Assembly (NCBI GenBank): GCA_002389785.1
Contig: DGQS01000201.1
Coordinates: 1-17,288, forward strand
DNA: 17,288 nt
Source: Bacteroidetes bacterium UBA4408
GTDB lineage: Bacteria; Bacteroidota; Bacteroidia; UBA4408
Reading direction: 5' to 3'
The notes beneath the pieces were generated by a model that saw nothing but the letters and a program-made list of their open reading frames with translations, had not been told where the DNA came from and made no database searches. The translations under genes were made by a program, and so were the position numbers. This document shows positions 7,523 to 14,935 of this stretch, in pieces (within the stretch, counting starts at the first letter, position 1; each line of letters opens with the position of its first letter).

Positions 7523-8581
7523 ATGAAACAAAACATCATTGGAGTGCAGCAAGTAGGCGTTGGAATACCCGATGTTCAAAAGGCCTGGGAATTTTATCGC
7601 CGAAATTTTGGAATGGATATTCCTGTTTTTCAGGATAGTGCCGAAGCGAAATTAATGACACGGTATACCGGTGGCGAAGTGCACGCCCGAAGTGCGATAA
7701 TGGCCATTAATTTACAAGGTGGAAGTGGCCTGGAAATTTGGCAATTTACTAGTAGGCCTACTAATCCTGCCACATTTGAATTACAATTGGGTGATTATGG
7801 AATATTCATTACCCGTATTAAAAGTAAAGATGTTGCTGCCACCTTTGAACTAATGCAACAACAAAAATTAGATCTTGTAGGTGGATTGAAAAAAGATCCG
7901 GGAGGAAATCCCTACTTCTTAGTAAAGGATTATTTTGGAAATATTTTCCAGGTTGTTCCGGGTACTGAATGGTTTCGCAAAGAAAAGCACCTAACCGGAG
8001 GCGTTTGCGGAGCACAAATTGGCGTGAGTAATATGGAACAATCGATGAAGTTTTACGGTGAATTGTTAGGTTATGATAAAGTTATGTACGACGCCAGCGG
8101 AGTGTTTGAAGATTGGAAAGGCCTTCCGGGTGGGGCTAACACGTACCGAAGGGTTTTACTTAAAAGATCGGTAGAAAATTCAGGAACTTTTAGTCGTTTG
8201 TTAGGTTCCAGTCAAATTGAATTGGTGCAGGTAATTGATCGAAAAGCGCGAAAGATTTTTGAGAACCGCTATTGGGGCGATGCAGGATTTATTCATTTTA
8301 GTTTTGATGTGCGGGATATGAAAGAGTTAGAGAAAAACTTTGCTGCTCATGGTTATCCGTTTACCATCGATAGCAATACATCGTTTGACATGGGAGAAGC
8401 TGCTGGTCATTTTAGCTATATTGAAGATCCGGACGGAACATTAATTGAATTTGTTGAGACTTATCGAATTCCCATTCTAAAAAAAATAGGCTGGTATTTA
8501 GATGTTTCTAAACGCGATCAAAATAAGCCCCTACCCGATTGGATGTTGAAATCGCTTAAGTTTAGTCGTAAAAAAGATTAA
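7523..8581 (+). CDS. Two-domain VOC (glyoxalase/dioxygenase superfamily) metalloprotein
   Basis: This 352-residue protein contains two VOC domains, about 5-147 and 160-312, plus a 40-residue tail. Each begins with a beta strand and helix ending in FY (VGVGIPDVQKAWEFY, 11-25; IGVSNMEQSMKFY, 166-178) and ends with a G-x-x-x-Q/E strand (GNIFQVV, 139-145; GTLIEFVE, 305-312). By position against glyoxalase I (Gln/Glu/His/Glu), Gln10 and Glu71 of domain 1 and His258 and Glu309 of domain 2 would complete one metal site, while the reciprocal site lacks most ligands. The length also resembles 4-hydroxyphenylpyruvate dioxygenase, but I do not see its ligand set. Reaction unknown. It follows the SDR gene by 39 bases and is the last gene before a strong terminator, so it is probably in the kdsA operon. 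Confidence 0.85.
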   Translation: MKQNIIGVQQVGVGIPDVQKAWEFYRRNFGMDIPVFQDSAEAKLMTRYTGGEVHARSAIMAINLQGGSGLEIWQFTSRPTNPATFELQLGDYGIFITRIKSKDVAATFELMQQQKLDLVGGLKKDPGGNPYFLVKDYFGNIFQVVPGTEWFRKEKHLTGGVCGAQIGVSNMEQSMKFYGELLGYDKVMYDASGVFEDWKGLPGGANTYRRVLLKRSVENSGTFSRLLGSSQIELVQVIDRKARKIFENRYWGDAGFIHFSFDVRDMKELEKNFAAHGYPFTIDSNTSFDMGEAAGHFSYIEDPDGTLIEFVETYRIPILKKIGWYLDVSKRDQNKPLPDWMLKSLKFSRKKD

Positions 8582-8585
8582 GAAC

Positions 8586-8620
8586 AACCCGATAGTACGT
8601 TAATTACTATCGGGTTTTTA
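8586..8620 (+). terminator. Intrinsic terminator after the VOC gene
   Basis: A 10-bp perfect stem, CCCGATAGTA (8588-8597) with TACTATCGGG (8605-8614), encloses a 7-base loop. It is extended by two A-T pairs and followed by TTTTT. It starts 5 bases after the VOC stop and ends only about 10 bases before the next ATG. Confidence 0.92.
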
Positions 8621-8630
8621 TTTTAAACCA

Positions 8631-9917
8631 ATGCGCAGCGCTACCATTTTAATCACTATTCTTTTTCTTTTGTTTCACAAGTGTCATTTTGCTGAAGGCG
8701 AATCAATACCGCTTGCAATAGACTTTAAACCGCTTGGTTTTGAAGCAGCAAAGGCCTTAGCTAAACAAAGCGGAAAGCCCATTTTTATGGATGTTTATGC
8801 CGTTTGGTGCATCCCTTGCAAACAGTTTGAAAAAACTGTTTTTACGGATAAGGAAGTTGGGGAGAAATTTAATTCATGGTTCATTAATTTAAAGGTTGAT
8901 GCTGAGAAGGAAGAAGGCAAACAGATTTTTTCGCTTTATAAAGTAGGTGGCTATCCAACCGGCATTTTCATAACAGCTGATGGTTCCTTGCTTTCAAAAT
9001 TTGAAGGTGTACTTCCAAAAAATCTATTTATTGAATATGCCGAAAATGCATTGCAATTAAATACAAATCCCAATGGATATGCAACTGCTTTAAGCACTTA
9101 TTTGGCGAATAAAACTGATTTGAATAACATCCGATCCTTGTTACACTTTTGTAATTTATCAGGAAATACCATGCCTTTAGAGGCTATGGATCGTTATTTT
9201 GCAACTTGTTCCAATCATACAGTTGAAACAGACTCAACGCTTCTTCGAAAATGGTTACGTACCGGCCCCATCGTTTTATCAGGTAAAGAGACCTACTCCT
9301 ATTTTTTAAAACAGCACGAGCTTATCCGTAAAATAGCATCTGTTGATACTACTTACTTATCAGGATTTTTTTACTCTTCACTGCAAAGCACTTTGCAAGC
9401 CGCCATTTCAAGCAAAGATGAAACTCTTTTACAAAAAGTGTTACAACTTAATTCAGAGTTACCAAGGCAGTTTAGACAAGCCGAGAATATAGAGTTTGAA
9501 CTAAATTATTATTTAGAAACAAAGGAGCTACAAAGCTATTTTCAAAAAATGAATGGGTATTGTCGCGCTAATTATTCAAAAAAAATAAGTGTTAAAAATA
9601 AAGATGAAGCAAGCAAAATTGCTGCACGAATAAATAATTTTGGTTGGAATTATTTTATGTATGCCGATAAAAAAGAGGATTTAATGTTGGCTGCTACGAT
9701 TATGGAAAATTGTATCACCCTTGATAATTCTTTTGCTGCCTGGTACGATACCTATGCCGGAATTATGTATAAAATGGGTGACTTAACTAAAGCCATAGAA
9801 TTGGAAAACAAGGCAGTGTTATTCGCAACCAAAAGTGCTTACGAACAACAGATTTATCGCACAAAAATTGAACGCATGAAACGCGGTGAAAAGACTTGGA
9901 TACCTGAAGCTTATTAA
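8631..9917 (+). CDS. Exported thioredoxin-domain protein with long helical C-terminal region
   Basis: This 428-residue protein has an N-terminal signal sequence (hydrophobic core about 5-17, then HKCHFAEGES), so it acts in the periplasm or on the outer surface. A thioredoxin-fold domain follows (about 33-142): FMDVYAVWC-IPC with redox Cys60 and Cys63, and the cis-Pro loop GGYPT with Pro109. This resembles the thioredoxin_7/DsbD-gamma-like group (long insert KTVFTDKEVGEKFNSWFINLKVD after the CxxC). The remaining 280 residues are mostly helical, with one TPR-like pair near 354-400 (AATIMENCITLDNSFAAWYDTYAGIMYKMG and following). Likely a thiol-disulfide oxidoreductase for exported proteins; the partner is unknown. 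Cys18 is not in a clear lipobox. The preceding terminator leaves almost no room for a separate promoter. Confidence 0.85.
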   Translation: MRSATILITILFLLFHKCHFAEGESIPLAIDFKPLGFEAAKALAKQSGKPIFMDVYAVWCIPCKQFEKTVFTDKEVGEKFNSWFINLKVDAEKEEGKQIFSLYKVGGYPTGIFITADGSLLSKFEGVLPKNLFIEYAENALQLNTNPNGYATALSTYLANKTDLNNIRSLLHFCNLSGNTMPLEAMDRYFATCSNHTVETDSTLLRKWLRTGPIVLSGKETYSYFLKQHELIRKIASVDTTYLSGFFYSSLQSTLQAAISSKDETLLQKVLQLNSELPRQFRQAENIEFELNYYLETKELQSYFQKMNGYCRANYSKKISVKNKDEASKIAARINNFGWNYFMYADKKEDLMLAATIMENCITLDNSFAAWYDTYAGIMYKMGDLTKAIELENKAVLFATKSAYEQQIYRTKIERMKRGEKTWIPEAY

Positions 9918-10064
9918 ATTAAATTTTGAACGGTTAAACCGAAATTTTCAACTTCGATCTTTTTGCATACATAAATGTAAGCTTCGTTTAATTGAAGTAG
10001 TTTTGGTTTAGTATATTCAGAATATGAATTTTTATTTCTACATTTCGTTTTATAAACTACAGGT

Positions 10065-11531
10065 ATGAATAAAACCTCACAATTGATGGATGATAGCGAA
10101 AAGGACCCTGCGCTTTACAGTGAAGATTTAGCACCGATCATCGGCACCAATCGCACCTGGAATACCTGGAATTACGCAGCATTGTGGATTAGTATGAGTT
10201 TGTGTATTCCTACCTACATGCTGGCAAGTTCGCTTATTGAAGGAGGTATGAATTGGTGGGAAGCTATTTTAACCATTTTTTTAGGGAATGCCATCGTGTT
10301 AATTCCAATGATTTTGAATGGACATGCAGGTGCAAAATTCGGAATACCTTTTCCTGTTTTTGCTCGTGCAAGTTTTGGTGTGAAAGGAGCGAATATTCCT
10401 GCCATTTTACGTGCCATAGTTGCCTGTGGCTGGTTTGGAATTCAAACCTGGATTGGCGGTTATGCCATTTACTTGATGTTGAAACTGTGGTTTCCAGTGC
10501 TCGAAAATTTACCTTCTATTTTTCCAACTTCTTTTGGATTACAAACCGGACCCGCGATAACTTTTATTTTATTTTGGTTGTTAAATATGTACGTGGTTTA
10601 CTTAGGTGTTGACAGCATTAAAAAATTATTGGTTTTCAAAGCATTCTTTTTGCCTGCTGCCGCTCTTGCTCTATTGTTTTGGGCAATTAATGCAGGACAC
10701 GGACTTGGACCCATTTTATCGCAACCCAGCAAGTTTACAAACTCCGCTGAGTTTTGGAAATTCTTTTTTCCTGCATTAACCGGTATGGTGGGATTTTGGG
10801 CAACACTTTCCTTAAACATACCTGACTTCACTCGCTATGCAAAAAGTCAGCGCGCTCAAATAATTGGACAGAGCATTGGCTTGGCTCCGAGTATGACTTT
10901 ATTTGCATTTATTGGTGTGGTGGTAACTTCTGCAACCGTAATTGTATATGGTGAAACCATTTGGGATCCATTGGAGGTAGCCGGAAAATTTGAAAGTAAA
11001 CTATTGGTAAGTTTCGCCATGATTGCCGTTGCAATTTCAACTTTAGCTACCAATATTGCTGCTAACATTGTGAGTCCGGCAAACGATTTTGCTAATTTAT
11101 CACCAGCGAAAATCAATTTCAGAACCGGCGGATATATTACCGGAATCATTGGAATATTGATATTTCCATGGAAATTGATTGCCGATCCCAACGGATATAT
11201 TTTTACATGGTTAATAGGTTATTCAAGTTTATTAGGACCCATTGGAGGAATCATGATTGTGGATTATTATTTTATTCGCAAACAACAATTGCAAGTAAAT
11301 TTGCTTTATCAACAACACGGCGAATATTATTACCGGAGTGGAATCAACCCAAAAGCTATCATCGCTTTAATTTTGGCTATTGTTCCAAATATTCCCGGAT
11401 TTTTGGTTACCATTAAAGTAATTGATGTAAGTGTTTTTGGTGAATGGGTTTCACATTTATACAATTATGCGTGGTTTGTAGGATTCATTGTAGCTGGATG
11501 TATTTACGGATTATTAATGAAAGGAAAATAA
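10065..11531 (+). CDS. NCS1-family nucleobase/hydantoin permease
   Basis: This 488-residue, roughly 12-helix transporter belongs to the nucleobase:cation symporter-1 family, which imports cytosine, uracil, allantoin or hydantoins with H+ or Na+. Family marks in order are NRTWNTWNYAALWISM (29-44), the GHAGAKFGIPFPVFARASFG stretch (86-105), GWFGIQTWIGG (122-132), NIPDFTRYAKSQ (251-262) and TNIAANIVSPANDFANLSP (329-347). By eye, Trp123, Gln127, Trp245 and Asn330 fall where the hydantoin transporter Mhp1 has its substrate-contacting Trp117, Gln121, Trp220 and Asn318. The substrate is therefore probably a pyrimidine or a 5-membered cyclic ureide, not a purine. The cytosine deaminase starts 2 bases after the stop and a hydantoinase-family gene follows, which fits uptake feeding hydrolysis. 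The gene probably leads a three-gene operon. Confidence 0.92.
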   Translation: MNKTSQLMDDSEKDPALYSEDLAPIIGTNRTWNTWNYAALWISMSLCIPTYMLASSLIEGGMNWWEAILTIFLGNAIVLIPMILNGHAGAKFGIPFPVFARASFGVKGANIPAILRAIVACGWFGIQTWIGGYAIYLMLKLWFPVLENLPSIFPTSFGLQTGPAITFILFWLLNMYVVYLGVDSIKKLLVFKAFFLPAAALALLFWAINAGHGLGPILSQPSKFTNSAEFWKFFFPALTGMVGFWATLSLNIPDFTRYAKSQRAQIIGQSIGLAPSMTLFAFIGVVVTSATVIVYGETIWDPLEVAGKFESKLLVSFAMIAVAISTLATNIAANIVSPANDFANLSPAKINFRTGGYITGIIGILIFPWKLIADPNGYIFTWLIGYSSLLGPIGGIMIVDYYFIRKQQLQVNLLYQQHGEYYYRSGINPKAIIALILAIVPNIPGFLVTIKVIDVSVFGEWVSHLYNYAWFVGFIVAGCIYGLLMKGK

Positions 11532-11533
11532 GC

Positions 11534-11968
11534 ATGGATGAATTTATGAAACTGGCTATTGCCGAGGCACAACAAGGAATACAAGAAGGTGGAATTCCAA
11601 TCGGTTCGGTGTTGGTAAAGGATGGAAAAATTGTTGGTCGTGGGCATAATAAGCGTGTTCAGGATGCTGATCCGGTAACGCATGCCGAAATTGATTGTTT
11701 AAGAAATGCAGGAAGAATTGGATCCTATCGAGGAACTACCTTGTATTCGACTTTGATGCCCTGTTATTTATGCGCTGGCGCAGTAGTACAATTTGGAATA
11801 AAAAAAGTATATGCCGGCGAATCAGAAACCTTTAGTGGTGCTAAAGAATTTATGCAAGCACATGGTGTAGAGGTAATTGATTTAGATTTGGAAGAATGTA
11901 AAAAAATGATGCGTGATTTTATCCAAGAAAAACCGGAACTTTGGAATGAGGATATTGGGGTGGATTAA
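11534..11968 (+). CDS. Cytosine deaminase, yeast FCY1-like (CDA fold)
   Basis: Zinc-dependent hydrolytic deaminase that would convert cytosine to uracil and ammonia in the cytosol. The frame is open from 11444 inside the permease gene, but I choose the ATG at 11534: it lies 2 bases after the permease stop and gives a 144-residue product starting MDEFMKLAIAEA, the normal start of the fold. THAEI (49-53) supplies the zinc ligand His50 and catalytic Glu52, and MPCYLC (75-80) the ligands Cys77 and Cys80. GRGHNKRVQ (35-43) and the ending FIQEKPELWNEDIG closely resemble yeast cytosine deaminase (GRGHNMRFQ and FIDERPQDWFEDIG, from memory) rather than TadA or guanine deaminase. It is unrelated to the amidohydrolase CodA of E. 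coli. Some cytosine deaminases also act on creatinine, so the substrate needs testing. Confidence 0.88.
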   Translation: MDEFMKLAIAEAQQGIQEGGIPIGSVLVKDGKIVGRGHNKRVQDADPVTHAEIDCLRNAGRIGSYRGTTLYSTLMPCYLCAGAVVQFGIKKVYAGESETFSGAKEFMQAHGVEVIDLDLEECKKMMRDFIQEKPELWNEDIGVD

Positions 11969-12042
11969 TAAGAAATCAAAGCACTGATTTAAACTATTCA
12001 ACTGATTTTTCTTACTAAGTTTATAACACAAAATTTTGACCA

Positions 12043-13425
12043 ATGAGCATACTACTTAAAAACGGCCGAATCATAACTGCTTCTGAAGATTATGTTGCTG
12101 ATATTTTTATTGAAGGAGAACAAATAACCTGTATTGGTAAAAATTTAAACCTGAAAGCCGATACGCAAATTGATGCAAGTGGAAAATTGATTTTTCCTGG
12201 CGGTATTGATCCGCATGTGCATTTGGATATGCCTTTTATGGGTACTTTTTCGAGCGATGATTATAGTACTGGAACCAATGCCGCCTTGCATGGAGGTACT
12301 ACCATGGTTATTGATTTTATTTTACAAACACAAGGAAAGTCGTTGCATCATGCATTGGGTGAATGGCAAGGTAGAAGTAATGGGAATGCATTTGGAGATT
12401 ATTCCTTTCACATGGCCGTAACCGATTTTAATGAAGAAACTAAAAAAGAAATTGTACAACTGGTGGAGGAAGAAGGAATCACTTCATTTAAAACCTTTAT
12501 GGCTTACAAAGGCGCATTAATGATTGACGACCGTCAAATGGTGGGCTTGATGAATGAAGTAAAAAAATGTGGGGGATTGGTAACCGTGCATGCCACAAAT
12601 GGCGATATGATTGATTTTTTAATTGCAAAGCACAAAAGCGAAGGCAAAATGGAACCATTGTTTCACTACTTATCTCAACCTGAAATTACTGAATCGGAAG
12701 CTACCGGAAGGTTTGCCGACATGGCATATCACACAGGTGTTCCCGCTTATGTAGTGCACATGACTTGTGAAGGAGCTTTAAATCAGGTTAGAGATGCTGC
12801 GAAACGAAATCAGCGTGTTTTTGTTGAAACCTGTATTCAATATTTAGTATTAGATGCCAGCTTGTATCAACAAAATTTTGATGGAGCCAAATATGTGATG
12901 AGCCCTCCCCTGCGCGAATTAAAAGATCAAGAAAGTTTATGGGCAGGCATTAATCAGGGAACTGTAAATGTGGTAGCTACCGACCACTGTCCGTTTATGT
13001 GGGAGCAGAAAAAAATGGGACTCAATGATTTCAGCAAAATACCCAATGGGCATCCGGCTATCGAACACCGCATGGAACTATTGTTTAGCGAAGGTGTATC
13101 AAAAGGAAAAATATCGCTCAATAAATTTGTTGAAGTAAGCAGCACCAATGCTGCAAAAATTTTTGGGATGTATCCCCGCAAGGGAACTATAGGAATTGGA
13201 AGTGATGCAGATTTGGTAGTGTTTGATCCTTTAAAAAAACATACCCTCAGCGCAAAGGCACATCACATGAATGTTGACTATAGTGCGTATGAAGGGAAAG
13301 AACTAACCGGAAAATGTGAATGTATTTTGTTACGCGGTCAAATAGCTGTTGATAAGGGCGAAACCAAAGTAAGCAAGGGATATGGTAAGTTTATTAAACG
13401 CGGAAAAAGCTCCTTGATTGTATAA
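12043..13425 (+). CDS. hydA: Dihydropyrimidinase / D-hydantoinase
   Basis: Amidohydrolase-superfamily enzyme that opens dihydropyrimidine or hydantoin rings to N-carbamoyl amino acids, using two zinc ions. All expected ligands are present at the usual numbering: His58 and His60 (DPHVHLD), carbamylated Lys150 (SFKTFMAYKG), His183 (VHATNG), His239 (YVVHMTCEGAL) and Asp314 (ATDHCPF). The substrate-binding Tyr155, Ser287 (MSPPLR) and Asn335 (IPNGHPAIEHR) are also in place. At 460 residues it is full length, and the C-terminal beta sandwich (GSDADLVVFDP, 386-396) is intact. It follows the deaminase by 74 bases with no terminator, so it is probably in the permease-deaminase operon. Which ring it opens in vivo (dihydrouracil, hydantoin, a creatinine-derived hydantoin) is unknown: no PreTA dihydropyrimidine dehydrogenase or ureidopropionase is in the window. 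Confidence 0.93.
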   Translation: MSILLKNGRIITASEDYVADIFIEGEQITCIGKNLNLKADTQIDASGKLIFPGGIDPHVHLDMPFMGTFSSDDYSTGTNAALHGGTTMVIDFILQTQGKSLHHALGEWQGRSNGNAFGDYSFHMAVTDFNEETKKEIVQLVEEEGITSFKTFMAYKGALMIDDRQMVGLMNEVKKCGGLVTVHATNGDMIDFLIAKHKSEGKMEPLFHYLSQPEITESEATGRFADMAYHTGVPAYVVHMTCEGALNQVRDAAKRNQRVFVETCIQYLVLDASLYQQNFDGAKYVMSPPLRELKDQESLWAGINQGTVNVVATDHCPFMWEQKKMGLNDFSKIPNGHPAIEHRMELLFSEGVSKGKISLNKFVEVSSTNAAKIFGMYPRKGTIGIGSDADLVVFDPLKKHTLSAKAHHMNVDYSAYEGKELTGKCECILLRGQIAVDKGETKVSKGYGKFIKRGKSSLIV

Positions 13426-13426
13426 A

Positions 13427-13981
13427 TCAGAAACGATTCATTTGTTGCAAATAGCCCAGTTTTTCATTAAATTTTATGGTGTTTCCTAAATTTTTTGCTT
13501 GCTTAATTTGGGCTTCTGTATAATTGGCTAAGTAGGTTGCTGATAAAATAAAAATTCTTCCGCTTACACACATCAGGTAGTATTCGGCAACATAAGGATT
13601 GCTTTTACTTGTAGATGTTACTTGCATAAACTTACCTCTTAAATCACCGAAATTCATGTTGTAAGTATCGTGTTCCACCACATCGTTGGCATATACTTGA
13701 AGCGTGTTTCCAATAATGATAGTGTATAAACTGTCTAACTCAAGTCCATTCATAATACGTGTATAATTGTATTCATCTGATATAAAAAAAGAGTAAATTA
13801 CACCATTGTAACGCCCTTCCATCAATCGACGCAAATCATAACTTTGATCGCTGTGTTCAACAGGAAAATCAAATGACAGCGTATTTTCGAAGGAAAGAAG
13901 CCTCAAGGTATCGGTTTGAGCAAATGACTGTTGCTGAGCGAAAGCGCATATCATCAGCATTACAAGTAGATTTCTTTTCAT
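13427..13981 (-). CDS. Exported protein of unknown function (184 aa)
   Basis: I do not recognise this protein. It has a clear signal peptide (MKRNLLVMLMICAFAQQQSFAQ, cleavage probably after SFA at about residue 21), so it is periplasmic or outer-membrane associated. The mature part is small, about 163 residues. It mixes strands such as GVIYSFFISDEY (about 60-71), TIIIGNTLQVYAND (about 87-100) and EYYLMCVSGRIFILSATYL (about 133-151) with a final helix (TEAQIKQAKNLGNTIKF, 155-171). The strand order and the closing helix are like the compact alpha/beta fold seen in PsbP-like and small lipid- or ligand-binding exported proteins, but that is weak. Its stop is one base from the dihydropyrimidinase stop in convergent orientation. 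Codon use looks like the neighbours. Confidence 0.75.
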   Translation of the reverse strand: MKRNLLVMLMICAFAQQQSFAQTDTLRLLSFENTLSFDFPVEHSDQSYDLRRLMEGRYNGVIYSFFISDEYNYTRIMNGLELDSLYTIIIGNTLQVYANDVVEHDTYNMNFGDLRGKFMQVTSTSKSNPYVAEYYLMCVSGRIFILSATYLANYTEAQIKQAKNLGNTIKFNEKLGYLQQMNRF

Positions 13982-14070
13982 TTATTTGTAGTTGAATATC
14001 AAATGTTTTTTTTACACTAATTCAGAAATAGCTTTTCATACAACAGAAACAAAATTAGTTATTAGTTTTA

Positions 14071-14104
14071 TTCGGAAATATAACTTACCAACTAGTTAGC
14101 TTTG
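14071..14104 (+). promoter_or_regulatory. Putative Bacteroidota-type promoter of the DUF1223 gene
   Basis: TAGCTTTG at 14097-14104 matches TAnnTTTG exactly. TTCG at 14071-14074 is a one-mismatch -33 box with a 22-base gap, slightly long against the usual 19-21. Transcription would start about 50 bases before the ATG at 14162. Confidence 0.4.
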
Positions 14105-14161
14105 TATCTCTACAATTGTATTAATAATATGTACCATTAAATTGTTCATCCAACTTCAAAA

Positions 14162-14935
14162 ATGAAAAATATTTACAAGATAAGTAAACAACCTTTGCTT
14201 TATTTAACGATTATTTACTTCCTAATACTTCCTCTTGAACCGGTTGCGAATACAAAAGAAAAAGGCTTTGCGGTTGTTGAACTATTTACCTCCGAAGGTT
14301 GTGCTAATTCGCCTGCTGCCGATAGATTGGTGAATGCACTTCAGGCCGAAGCTGAAAAAACCGGTAAGGCAATTTACATTTTAAATATGCATGTAAATTA
14401 TTGGGATGATATGGGTTGGAAAGATCCCTATGCAAAAAAGCTATTCAATGACCGACAAGATTACTACGCACGATTTTTTCCGGGTGGCAGTACGTATACT
14501 CCACAAATGGTTGTAAATGGGAAAGCTGAATTTATTGGAACTCAGAAACAAACGGCGGATTTTCTAATTGCACAAGGGCTTGCACAAACACCCGAAATAA
14601 TTATTCAAAATTTAAAAGCTATACGACTCGATTCGTTGACTTTGCAGCTTGAGTACGAATTAAATTCACTTCCTTCAAATTGTGTTTTTTACCTTGCCTT
14701 ACTCGAAAAAAAATTACCTGTAAGCAAGATTACCTCAGGTGCTAACGAAGGTAAAATGCTTGAACACTTCAGTGTTGTTCGGCACTTAGAAACTGTTGAA
14801 ACTGGCTTGCTTAAAGGAAAGTACAATATCAATTATGCTACTAAGAAAAATTTCAAAAACTTTTCAATTGTTTGCTTTGTACAAAATAAAGAAAAACGTA
14901 ACATTATCGCAGCACGTGATTGCAAGGTGAATTAG
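14162..14935 (+). CDS. DUF1223 thioredoxin-like exported protein with incomplete CxxC
   Basis: This 257-residue protein has an N-terminal hydrophobic signal or anchor (about 11-26). A DUF1223 domain follows: VVELFTSEGCANSPAADRLV (38-57), then ILNMHVNYWDDMGWKDPYA (about 78-96), RQDYYARFFPGGSTYTPQMVVNG (about 102-124) and a beta-rich C-terminal half. DUF1223 has a thioredoxin-like fold and usually carries C-x-x-C in FTSQGCSSCPPAD. Here the second Cys is Ser50 (TCG codon at 14309-14311) and only Cys47 remains. The conserved HVNYWD and TPQMVVNG motifs are intact, so the gene does not look decayed. Role unknown in the family. Its stop overlaps the miaA stop by 4 bases on the opposite strand. Confidence 0.85.
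   Translation: MKNIYKISKQPLLYLTIIYFLILPLEPVANTKEKGFAVVELFTSEGCANSPAADRLVNALQAEAEKTGKAIYILNMHVNYWDDMGWKDPYAKKLFNDRQDYYARFFPGGSTYTPQMVVNGKAEFIGTQKQTADFLIAQGLAQTPEIIIQNLKAIRLDSLTLQLEYELNSLPSNCVFYLALLEKKLPVSKITSGANEGKMLEHFSVVRHLETVETGLLKGKYNINYATKKNFKNFSIVCFVQNKEKRNIIAARDCKVN

Noticed and set aside
9926..9997. Dyads before the permease: CGGTT-A-AACCG at 9931-9941 with flanking TTGAA/TTCAA, and CTTC/GAAG at 9982-9997
   Set aside because: The arms are only 4-5 bp, one loop is a single base, and no T run follows. Too weak to call a terminator, operator or riboswitch in AT-rich DNA.
10039..10046. TACATTTC as a -7 element before the permease
   Set aside because: One mismatch to TAnnTTTG and no -33 TTTG at a usable distance; chance matches are common in this base composition.
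11444..11533. A longer start for the cytosine deaminase reaching back into the permease gene
   Set aside because: The extra 30 residues overlap the permease C-terminus in another frame and have no family match. The ATG at 11534, two bases after the permease stop, gives the normal N-terminus.
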